Below are positions 49,028-58,933 of a DNA stretch of 64,000 nt, in pieces (the first letter of the stretch is position 1; each line of letters starts with the position of its first letter). Source of the DNA: Coptis chinensis. Lineage: Eukaryota > Streptophyta > Magnoliopsida > Ranunculales > Ranunculaceae. The notes under the pieces were generated by a model. That model was not told where the DNA came from. It made no database searches and saw only the letters and a program-made list of their open reading frames with translations. The translations under genes and the position numbers were made by a program. The stretch is taken from positions 76,041,501-76,105,500 of the forward strand of contig CM027378.1 in the NCBI GenBank assembly GCA_015680905.1, given 5' to 3'.

Positions 49028-49126
49028 AGTAACTAGATGGCGGCCGCGCTCAGAAATAGAGTTAAAATGGGCGTGTGCACTCTCCAAAAAATTTGAAACT
49101 TTTACAGTAGGTTGCTAAGACATCCA
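48208..49126 (-). mobile_element. Element H: fragment of a type II element (ORF start and leader)
   Basis: Minus-strand remnant. The frame starts at ATG 48548 (MAYKYVDQQLCGYYANPSPC), with one degraded knuckle and then C-I-I-C-S-D-P-Y-H. It is cut at 48208 by the D 5' LTR. Its leader (48549-49126) retains MRLRS-like sequence at about 48680-48690, the N-terminal motif of type I Gag. It ends against the helicase fragment. It has a single knuckle where D has a duplicated one. Confidence 0.7.
48985..49023. repeat. Poly-T run of 39 bases
   Basis: An uninterrupted T39 lies within the H leader, next to a segment (about 48950-48984) absent from the D leader. It could be the poly-A tail of a small minus-strand retroposed insertion, or slippage expansion. 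Assembly length errors are likely at such a run. Confidence 0.85.
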
Positions 49127-49409
49127 GTAAGTAGCCTCCCAATAGATATTCTTGATACCTCTGTTTGTGGGTTTAGTAAGAATTCAATGCATGTTGAATT
49201 ATTTAGGGAAGCTAAACTTATTATTTGGGATGAAGTCCCACTGCAAAACAAGTTCTGTGTGGAGGCCATTGATCGAACACTCCGGGATACTCGCGACAAT
49301 AATAAACCTTTCTATGGAATAACGGTGGTGCTTGGTGGTGATTTCCATTAATGCCTTCCAGTTATACCCAAAGGGGTTCGGGAACAGATTGTGCATGCTT
49401 CCTTGCAGT
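49127..49409 (+). pseudogene. PIF1-like helicase fragment (Helitron-type)
   Basis: The frame reads [20 protein letters not shown], then LIIWDEVP (Walker B-type DE) and an [20 protein letters not shown] segment. It goes on to VVLGGDFH, a stop, then CLPVIPKGVREQIVHASLQL. This order is characteristic of PIF1/Rep-Hel helicases of Helitrons and plant PIF1-like genes. The Walker A region would lie upstream but is replaced by the H leader, and the fragment is cut on the right by the C1 LTR. It is a dead remnant; Helitron origin is more likely than a host gene given the setting. Confidence 0.8.
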
Positions 49410-49861
49410 TGATAAGAGCGCAAAATTATAGTTTAAACCCTTTAATAGTATTTCTATTTAGCCAATTAAGTTATTAATAATATAGGTTTATCACTAATTA
49501 TGTGTTTTTTAGTATTTCAGACTTCGGAGTTGAATAAATGTCAATTCGTTACTAATTAGGTGCTAAAAGGAACTAAAGTGATTGCTAGAGAAGTTTCATG
49601 AAGAAAGCCCAAGTTTAATGGAGAAAAAGCCCTTAAAAAGCTCAAGTCAAAACCACTAAGTGAAAGTCAAACCAGATTAGAGAGCTGAAGAAAAGTCAAC
49701 AGTGAGATGTATTTGAATTTTCCCTGGCAATCCCCCATTCTCTATATCAAATATCGGATATGGTGAGTATGTATATCGGATAGTGAGATGTATTTGTATT
49801 TGAGATGTATATTGGATATGGTAGTTTACGCATAGATACTATATCAAATTTGTCTTTATCA
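49410..49861 (+). repeat. Deleted and rearranged 5' LTR of C1
   Basis: Begins TGATAAGAGCGCAAAATTATAG and matches the first 280 bp or so of 56188-57607. It then jumps to a scrambled segment with repeated GAGATGTAT and ATCGGATA(T) words and three copies of TATCAAAT (near 49775, 49841 and 49858), ending ...TTTATCA. About 1.1 kb including the TATA region is missing, so this LTR should not be a promoter. Confidence 0.8.
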
Positions 49862-49863
49862 AA

Positions 49864-51109
49864 TGGCTCCATTGTCATCTTAAACTCGTTCAAGACAGGA
49901 ATTCAATTGGTTGAATCCAAGGGGAAATCCCACATTCTCTACCCACCCACCCTTTTAATTTTTCATTCTTATTTTTTATATTTTCATTACTGTTCAAGCT
50001 TGAAATTCACTGTTTCAAACTACGAGTGTGCCGCCCTCCATTTTGCCTGGCACAAAGCGCGCCCGCGCTCTATTAAGATTGTGGTATCATAATGAAGAAT
50101 ACTACAGTAAAGGTATTTCTAAATTTCCGAAAAATCTGAAATTTTTCAGGAATAATATCTAAGGTGTTATTGATTTATTGGAATACTTTCAGATTTTTCC
50201 TAGTTGTTTTAACTAGTGAACTATTACCATCTTTACACTGCTGTATTTCAGCTTTCACACCGTAAGTTACGGGAAAAACTGACGAGTAAGGTTACTTAGG
50301 CGAGTTCAAAAATTCTAAGATTTTGACAGGAGTATCTATCATAAGTCAAGAGTTTATAGTAAAATTTTGAAGAGATTTTTATTTGGTTTGACCATCTAAC
50401 TAGTTGATTATTATCAGTGTGTTTCTACAGTTCTGTAACACTTAATTTCTGGAACAACAACCGATAAGTAGGGTTTATAGAACTCCAATTGCTCTAACAT
50501 TTTTACAGGAACTCGTATGATCTGTCAGAAGTCTCCAGTAAACTTTTGGCAATTTTTGGCTCTGTTTTGATTGGTTAAAAATTTGGTTGTTTGTGTTGTG
50601 TCCAACAACTGTTTCACAAACTTTGCGGGGCAGTAGAAGGATTTTCATAACTCCGATTGATCTGAACTTTTACAGGCAGCATACTGGATGTCTTAAATTT
50701 TTTGGAGTGCGCCCGCGCCCTATTAGCCATATCATTTGAGCATGCCTGCCTTCTTGTTACTGGAAATTTTTTTGCGAACAGTACCTTGAGCGCGCCCGCG
50801 CCCTTGTTTACCCTATACTTGAGCGCTCCCGCTCCCCTTCTGAAGGAAGCCCGATTTTCATAGGTTAGTCACCGGCTCTTGTTTTATTCATATTTTTATA
50901 TATATTCAGTGTTTCCATCTTCTTAATTACACTGAAATTGCGTATCAAAGACGCTATTCATACACGTAGCAAGAAGGCATTCAGGTACTCCTTCTTCCAC
51001 TCCTCGTTTCTTCTGTCAAAAGAGTTTTAATTCTAGTATAATCAGGCTCGTTTTTCATAGACACAACACCACATGCCTATCTAGAATTTAACACACTACA
51101 CCTGCATCA
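49864..51109 (+). other. C1 leader with PBS, 180-bp degenerate repeats and GC islands
   Basis: The PBS at 49864-49876 is decayed (TGGCTCCATTGTC). A GC island (GCGCGCCCGCGCTC) lies at 50057-50070. Four diverged units start near 50100, 50284, 50462 and 50630 (about 187, 180 and 167 bp apart). Each has a (G/A)TA(A/G)(G/A)AGG-like start, ACTCC(A/G)ATTG.TCT and TTTTACAGG. Further islands lie at 50709-50720, 50788-50803 and 50821-50836, just upstream of the Gag start. No coding frame is present. Confidence 0.75.
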
Positions 51110-53976
51110 ATGGCTAAAGAACCAGAGACTCCTCTCTATGATTTTTATAAAGCACTAAACCATAGCCCTAAGTCGTGCATTGTTCTTGCAAACCTAGTGG
51201 GGGATTTTTGAATTCCCCCGAATATATTTAACTTGTTACCGGTTTTCCATGGCTTAGACCACGAGAAGCCTTATCAATACATGCGTAGGATAGAACAAGT
51301 TCTCACTACATTCCATCATCTTAGCGTAAGTCCGGATCAAGTTAAACTTAGGGTGTTTCCATTCACCCTAGCCAACAAGGCGGTGTCTTGGTTAACTGCC
51401 CAAACGCCAAACTCTGTGGACTCATGGGCTAATCTTGTTTAATTGTTCATGGAACAATTTTGCCCACCACTGAAGACAGATGAAATGCTTCAAAATATTC
51501 ATTTCTTTCGCCAGAATCCTCATGAATCTTTTTCAGAGGCCTAGAATCATTTCACTGATCTTCTCATTGAATTCCCGCATCATAATCTTGCGAAAGACAC
51601 GCTTGTTCATGCCTTCTTCAAGGGGCTTTCACATTATCATAAAGAGGTTCTAGATATCTTGAATGGGAATAGCTTTTATAGTAAAAGAGCCTTGGAGGCT
51701 TATAAATTCTTAGAAGATCAATCTAAAAAGAATAACAATTGGGGAGGTAACGACTCTTCCCGCACCACTACTTTTTCTTTTGAGGTTAAACCTGATTTCG
51801 AGCTTAAAACTCTTATCGATGCCCTCTCTGTTCAACAACAACCCACTCCAGTCATGAACATTAACTCTACTCGTTGTAATGTCTATTTTAGTCTTGAGCA
51901 TTCCGACTTCTATTGTCTTCTTGTTTATGCACAACCACCACCACAACCATCAAACTTCAACCAGCTAACTCCACATCAAGGACAAGGAAACTTAGGTGAC
52001 CAGAATAGAGGTTTAGTGCCCATGACCCAGAACTATCAACATCAAGACATGAACGCTCAACAAACCTTAATTCTAATTCTACCATCTACATACGAAGTAG
52101 TAGTAACCCTATTAGAAAAACAAAATCAAATTATGCAACAAAACTCCAACTTAATAAAAGATCAGCGTGATCAAAACTCTAAAATGATGCAACCAACGAT
52201 GCAAATGATGTAGTCTTTGTGCCAAAAGGTTATTGACATGTCTCCTAGCCAAATTAATAACTAAGAAGGCTTGTTTCCAGGTCAAGCAGTGCCTAATCCT
52301 AAGTCAGCAAACACCGTCTTCGAAATAAACCGTATTCACTATAATGGTGATATAAACCAAGGGGACCTACAGGCAGTCACTACCCTTCATTCAGGTAGAG
52401 TAGTTGATAACAAGGTGACTATGCTTATAGATCGCCTGCAAATGGAAGCTGAAAATGAAACCAGACCGAATACTGTCATAGAAACTTAAGACTCTACAAC
52501 TGTAGAAGTTCAAGTCCAACCACAACCAAAAGGTATAACCTTACTAAAAACCACCGTAGAAATTGATAATCCTACACCTGTAGAAGTTCCAATATGGACA
52601 CCTAGATGGCAAACGGCTAAAGATAAAGCAAAGACTAATAATACTTTTGACCCTCATGTTAAATATAGAGATAAACCACCATATCTCCAGAGACTAGTTG
52701 TGTCTAAAAAGGACGAGAATTTTGATGAGATTAGGGAAGTGTTGAAAAATCTGACTATAAACCTACCTTTTCTAGATGCTATAAAAAGTTTACCTAGACA
52801 CGCTAAGTTTCTAAAAGAGTTGTGCACCAAGAAGAGGAAAACCAACATACCCAACGAAGAGTTCTTAACTTAACAATATCCCTCTATATCTGAACATAAC
52901 AGAATTATTAAGTAAAAGGACGCTGGTCGTCCTACTGTACAATGCACCTTGGGAGATTACTTCATAACAACTGCTCTATTAGACCTGGGGGCAAGTGTTA
53001 ACTTACTCCCTTTTTATTTACAAACAACTAGGTCTAACAAAACGTCAACCAACCAAAATGACTTTACAGTTAGCTGATCGTTCTATTAAGTACCCCCAAG
53101 GGGGTAGTTGAAAACATTCTCGTTAAAGTTCAAGACTTTTACTATGCAGCCGACTTCGTTATTCTCAACACAGAAGTTGCTCATGATTCTATTCCCATCA
53201 TCTTAAGGCTTCTTTTCTTGGCAACTGCTAATGCCCAATTCAATTGCCGGGATGGCTCCATGACTCTTTCTTTTAGAAATCTTTCTAAGGAAGTTAACAT
53301 GTTTAGACAAAAGCAGGGTTAACTAGGTTTGCCTGTAGAAGGAGAAGTGAAGTCCATTGAGAGTTTTGTATATCACATTAGTGCTTCCAACGATCCCCAT
53401 ACTAGTAGATACCCCTCTTATGGAAGAAGACAAATATCATAATTTTGACTCCTTGAACATAGCTAAAATAGAAAAAGAATTTTCCACCCTGCCTTCCGAC
53501 CCTATGAGATAGATGACTTTCTCAATGATGGAGATGAATACCATAATTATGTGGATGCGATCAAGCTAGATGAGGAATTATATGAGTTTCTAAGAGCTTG
53601 TGATGATCAACCATCTCAAAAACTACCTAGAGCACCACCCGACCACCATCCACCCGAACTAATCCCTTATAAAATCCAATCATTCTTCCCACCCTTTTCT
53701 TCTAACACTTATCCACATTCCATGTATTTTCCATAACCATTCATTTTCTCACGATCATTCACTTGGACACCCTTTCGTCCAAAGAAGAAGAAGAAGGTGC
53801 ATGCTCGGTTACGTTTTTGGTCTATCAGGCTTCGCTTTTATTTCACTAAGTTGCATCGTAGAAAGACTTGGTGCTTAATTCTGTTTGATGGTGCATTTCA
53901 TGTTAACAATATATGGAACGATCCACAATTATATAGGTTATTAATATATGGTAAATTGCACATATATATATTTTAG
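51110..53976 (+). pseudogene. C1 Gag-protease-extension polyprotein (broken)
   Basis: ATG 51110 (MAKEPETPLYDFYKALN). The capsid region has GDF-stop-IPPNIF (TGA at 51209-51211), LRVFPFTLANKAVSWL and HHNLAKDTLVHAFFKGL. The knuckle reads C-N-V-Y-x4-H, so its second Cys is lost. A Q/N-rich linker, then a protease starting LLDLGASVNLLPFYL (near 52975) that shifts frame near 53020 and several times after. A TAA lies at 53320-53322. The extension from 53551 reads IKLDEELYEFLRACDD. After one stop it continues in the same frame through FRPKKKKKVHARLRFWSIRL and LILFDGAF...DPQLYRLLIYGKL to TAG at 53974. Additional stops lie near 51439, 51541, 52211, 52262 and 52487. Confidence 0.85.
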
Positions 53977-56187
53977 ATAAAGGCTCGAGTATCTGACTAT
54001 AAAATACTCATTTTATTCTTCGGTGTACTCCATTCCCAATCTTATGTTATGGGAGTCCACCATTAAGGTAACCTGACCCTCCTTTTGGAGTAAGGGGTTG
54101 TAAATGCCGAATCCTTAGTCCACATTTCATGTGACTCACGCATTCATCTCTTGCACTTTTTCTCATTGTTTGAGTAGTGTTTCTCTATGGAGTGAGTTTC
54201 ATTTTTATTTCTTTCTCGTAATTTTGTTTTTTTTTCAAAAATCAAACATATAAAAATTAAATAAAATAAAAACATAATCATATATTAGTAAGTCTAGCGA
54301 ATCTGACTTTAAAAGACCCAAGTTTTTGTACAATACTACATTTTTGGAGTATAGACCAAACAAAAAATTTCAAACTTAAAAAAAAGTTTTCCAATTTTGT
54401 TTGGGGGTGGCGTATTTTGGTCATTTCAAAACTTTTTGCCACCCTTTGCCTTTCATATTTACTCAAGTAAAGTTTGTGTTAGTTAGTACGTAACAATTTA
54501 ATTGTGTTTCATTTTATCATATCATCTTTACAATATTTCTGTTACAGGTACTGCTAATTTTTGCCACGTTTCTGTGGTACATTCTTTCCTTATCTCTTTA
54601 CACTTTGAGGACAAAGCGTTCGATTGTTTGGGGGTGGGATATAAACATTTGCAAAAATTAGGCACTATTAGGATGTAAATTACGCACTTTTCTTTATAAA
54701 ATATTAAAAATCATAAATATTGTTTATACTAGGCACTTAGTGATAATGTTATTGTTCCCTTCTCCATGATGATATTAGTCTAGAAATCTCACGTAGTACT
54801 TGAATTATGATTTAATTTTTGAAATTTAGATTAATATATAGATAATAGTCATTGCATCTTTTCACAAACATCTTGCATGAGTATCTTTGATTGTACTTGG
54901 CAGTATTTTTCTAAGACCTAGGTTAGAGTACTTAATACATATCTTGTGAGCATCTAGCCAAAAAGCCCATATGAATTAATTTCTGAGTTATGACACAAGG
55001 GAGAAGTCAAATCCGAGTAGAGAAATCACACATCCACTTGCTTGATCACCACACCATATCCTAAGCGAGAATTTAGGCCCTCTTTGGATCGATATATCCA
55101 GAAATTCACACCTATATGAAATTTATTATTCGCTAGTCGCCCCACTGAGCCTTTCATTAGCCTTTTCACAAACCACAAATCCTTTTACCAAATAAAACAA
55201 AATAAAAATAAAATAAAATCAGCCTACCTATCTGGATAAGTCTGAGAAATAGGATGAGTGAAGAAAAGAGAAGAGAAAAACCTATGTAAACAAAAATTAG
55301 TTAGTTGCTTTTGAAAAGAAAAAGAAAAAAAGTTTTCATCCAAAAAAAAGAAAAATAAAAATAAAAATAAAATAAAAACTCCAAAAATATAATCAAAAGG
55401 AGTCAAAAAGCAAAAATAAAAAGGTTAAGGATGGAAACAAAGTGTAGAAGCAAAATAAGAACGAGGTTTTCTCTAGTTACATAATATGAAGGCCCTATTT
55501 TCTCAGATTTGTCTTTTTGAATATATATTTCCTTCATTCTTTAACCAATACCTATGCCCCGTATCACCTAATAAAGATTTCTAGCTCAATTAGGAATAGG
55601 TTAGTGTGATAGTAAATGGTAGATGTGTTTGATCGACCTCGGCTTTCTTGGATTGTCATTGAGATTGTGAGAAAATGTGTGCCCACTGCACACTGGAGTT
55701 AGCAAACTTGAGTGGAAAAATCAGAGTGTTATGTGTTTTGACACATTCCTTGTGAGAACCTACTTAGGCACGCTACCTAAAAGTTTTAGAAACAGACCTT
55801 CCATTGCATTTCATATCATAGTTCATTGTATAGTTGTTTATCTTAAGATGATTTGATTATTAGGCATGTATTAATTTAAGTTTTAGAATGATCATCCTTG
55901 TTTAAATACTAGTGAGATATATAGATTTTGAGATAAAATTAGGGAACAATTACTTTTATTTCGTATTCATTGTAATATAAATGAAGTTTGTGAGTACCAT
56001 CTCTAGAAAACTCTCACGAGCCTATAACTCGTCCACTCGGGAATATCTAGTGGTTTAAGTCCTTATTGCATATGGTCTATGCAGTCGCACTCAGCGAAAC
56101 GAGACTAGTTAAAAATATATTTTTGGCCACTTATTTTAATTTCACTTATTTGCTTGAGGACAAGAAAAATGCTGTTTGGGGGTGGTT
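53977..56187 (+). other. C1 3' non-coding region with three polypurine-like motifs
   Basis: Motif 1 is TTTGTTTGGGGGTGGCG at about 54395-54412. Motif 2 is GTTTGGGGGTGGG at about 54635-54650, preceded by CTTTGAGGACAAAGC. Motif 3 is GTTTGGGGGTGG at 56174-56186, preceded by CTTGAGGACAAG and directly before the LTR. No protein domain was recognised. Confidence 0.75.
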
Positions 56188-57607
56188 TTATAAGAGCCTA
56201 AAACTGTAGTTTAAACCCTTTAATAGTATTTCTATTTAGCCAATTATGTTATTAATAATATAAGTTTATCACTAATTTCGTGTTTTTAAGTATTTCAGGC
56301 TTCAGAGTTGAATAAATGTCAATTCGTTACTAATTAGGTGCTAAAATGAGCTAAAGTGATTGCTAGAGAAGTTCTATGAAGAAAGCCCAAGTTTAATGGA
56401 GAAAAAGCCCTTAAAAAGCCGAAGTCAACACTGTTAAGTAAAAGTCAAACCGGATTAGAGAGCTAAAGAAAAGTCAACAGAACTTTAAAAGGTCATATCT
56501 TTGGACTTAGGCATCGGAATTGGACTCATTTTATATCAAAATGACCGGCTTAGAAAGCTCTTTTCAATGGTCTAGATCTTGACTTGATCAGAGTAGAATA
56601 AGTTAGTGAAAATACATGCTACAGTAACACAATCAGAATTAGAAGTCTTAGATTCAACCAATTGAGTTATGGACTTGATTTATGGGTCCATAACCTAACC
56701 TAAAAACCCATGCACGATTTTGTATCATTATATAAGAGAATAAAAACCCTAAAATATCTCTCCCCCTCCACTAGTTAGAATAATTAATCTCTCTCTCTCT
56801 CTCTCCCTTTTTAGTTTTAGTTTATGAGTTTAGTTTGTAGCCTCCACTAGAACCTTTTAATAAAATCTTTAGTTTATTCAATTTAATTACTTCTTCTTTA
56901 TATTATGTCTTTCTTTCATTATTTTAGTTTAATTAATCCAATGATATTAGGCTAATCCCCCCTTATTGGGGAGTGATTATGAAGCCTAATGAGGAATATA
57001 TTGCTTAGTAAAATTATTTAATTGTGTATGTATTTCAATACATTTAGTTTATTGTATGACTTCCAAAATAAGCATATAGTAAATTAAGTTAGGGATTGTA
57101 GTAATTAAGTCGAGAGATTTGGTTATAATAATCCTACATGCTAGTAATAATGACTATAGAGATGTAGGTTGTTGCTAGGGATAATAAAGTTTGAGGCTTT
57201 AGGTTGGATCATTGTGTGAAAACCTAAAGATGATCTTTTTTCAATGAATAATTCTATTATTATTTGAAACTGATCATTAGGTGGATTGATTACTCTTCTC
57301 TATAACTTTCTCTTCCATCAAAACCCTATTTCTATTAGTTTAGTTAATTTAGACTTATTTGAGTCCGTAGTATAATCATATAATAGAAATATCTTAACAT
57401 AATATTACTCTCCCCACTGTTTCTTTATGATTTAAATTAGTTGAATTTCTTTTATGTTTTGGTAGTTTGGGAGTGGAACGAATATGTACTCTTTATATTA
57501 CTTCATTATTATTTGAGAGTAGGAATATTGATCTAAACACTTGTTTAGTTGATTGATTATTTGTGTTTACATATAGATAGTTAGTTTACATAAATTGGTG
57601 AATATCA
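56188..57607 (+). repeat. Shared LTR: 3' LTR of C1 and 5' LTR of C2
   Basis: About 1,420 bp, TTATAAGAGCC (decayed TGATAAG) to ...GTGAATATCA. A TATA box (TATATAAG) lies at 56729-56736 and a CT microsatellite at about 56790-56807. A polypurine-like motif precedes it and a PBS follows, so it serves both elements. Confidence 0.88.
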
Positions 57608-57609
57608 AA

Positions 57610-57674
57610 TGGCGCCGCTGCCGGGGATTGAATCCGGGTCACCCGCGTGATAGCCGGGAATACTCACCACTATA
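57610..57674 (-). other. tRNA-Asp-derived sequence (near-complete primer tRNA copy) at the PBS
   Basis: Read on the minus strand, 65 bases match a plant tRNA-Asp from about position 10 to the 3' CCA. They include TATAGTGGTGAGTATTCCC, the anticodon stem-loop (GUC changed to ATC), the GGGTGACCCGG region, a TTCAATC T-loop and the GGCGCCA end. The 5' part of the acceptor stem is absent. It begins exactly where the 18-base PBS should be and is followed by a second LTR-end/PBS junction (TATCAAATGGCGCCGCTGCC at 57673-57692). It is therefore a retrotransposon primer copy, unlikely to be an independent tRNA gene. Confidence 0.85.
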
Positions 57675-57692
57675 TCAAATGGCGCCGCTGCC

Positions 57693-58933
57693 ATCTTAAA
57701 CTCATTCAGGACAAAAATTCAATTGGTTGAATCTAAGGGGCAATCCCCCATTCTCTACCCACCCACCCTTTTAATTTTTCATTCTTGTTTCCTATATTTT
57801 CGTTACTGTTCAAGCTTGAAATTCACTGTTTTAAATTATGAGCACGCCCACCCTCCCTTTTGCCTTGCACAAAACGCGCCCGTACTCCCTTAAGATTGCG
57901 GGATCACAGTGAAGAATACTGCAATAAAGGTATTTCTAAATTTCAGGCATAATATATAAGGTGTTTTTTATTTAGTAGAATAATTTCAGCTTTTTCCTAC
58001 TTGTTTTACCTATTGAACTATTACCATATTTACTCTACTATATTTTAGCTTCCATACCGTACGTTTCTGGAAAAACAGACGAGTAGGGTTGCTTAGACAA
58101 TTCCAAAACTTCTAAGATTTTTACAGGAGTATAAATCATACGTCAGGAGTTTGTAGTACAATTTTGAAGAGTTTTTTATTTCTTTTGACCATCTAACGAG
58201 TTGATTGTTTTCAGTGTGTTTCTGCAGTTTTGCAATACATAATTTCTAGAACAACAACCAATAAGGAGGGTTTGTAAAACTCTAATTGCTCTAAAAAATT
58301 TTACAGGACCCGCATGATCTGTCATAAGTCTCTAGGAAACGTTTGGCGATTTTTGGTTCTGTTTTGATTTGTTAACCATTCGGTTGTTTGTGTTGTGTCT
58401 AAAAACTATTTCACAAACTTTGTAGGGCCGTAGAAGGACTTTTATAACTCCGATTGTTTTGAAATTTTACAAGCAACTTATTAGACGTCTTAGCAAACTA
58501 CTGTAAAAAATTTAAATTTTTTGGAGCTGGCTTGCGCTTTCTGAACCCTATCAATTGAGGGAGCCTGCCCTCGTTATTCTTGGAAACGCGTTTTGCTTGA
58601 AGCGGTTACCATGAAGCCACTTTTGTTTTGTTTACCCTATACTTGAGCGCGCACACGCCCCTCTGAAGAAAAGCCCGATTTTAACACAGGTTAGTTATAG
58701 AACATCTTTTCGTTCGAAATTATTGTTTATTCAGTGTTCCAACTTCTTGAATACACTGGGATTGCGTATACAAGACGCTATTCACACGCATAGCAAGGAG
58801 GCATTCAAGTACTCCTTCTTCCATTCATCATTTCTTCTGTCAGAGGAGTTTTAATTCTAGTATAATCAGGCTTGTTTTTCATAGATACAATACCACAAGC
58901 CTATCTAGAATTTCACACACTACACCTGCATCA
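57693..58933 (+). other. C2 leader with degenerate repeats and GC islands
   Basis: Aligns with the C1 leader from CATCTTAAACTC onward. GC islands are more decayed (57870-57890, 58640-58662). The four diverged 180-bp units start near 57920, 58078, 58257 and 58430; the first carries an internal deletion. No coding frame. Confidence 0.7.

Larger units (their letters stand above)
49410..57607 (+). mobile_element. Element C1: pol-less Gag-protease element (type I)
   Basis: 5' LTR (49410-49861, internally deleted), PBS, leader, Gag-protease frame (51110-53976), 3' non-coding region and 3' LTR (56188-57607). No RT, RNase H or integrase lies between the LTRs. The 3' LTR also acts as the 5' LTR of C2, giving a tandem LTR-internal-LTR-internal array. 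C1 inserted next to, or into, the helicase fragment. Confidence 0.85.

Noticed and set aside
49127..49409. A host PIF1 helicase gene
   Set aside because: Only a short piece with a stop remains and both ends are cut by retroelements; a transposon remnant is simpler.
57610..57674. An independent nuclear tRNA-Asp gene on the minus strand
   Set aside because: The 5' acceptor strand is missing, the anticodon is altered to ATC, and it sits exactly at the primer-binding site between two LTR-end junctions.
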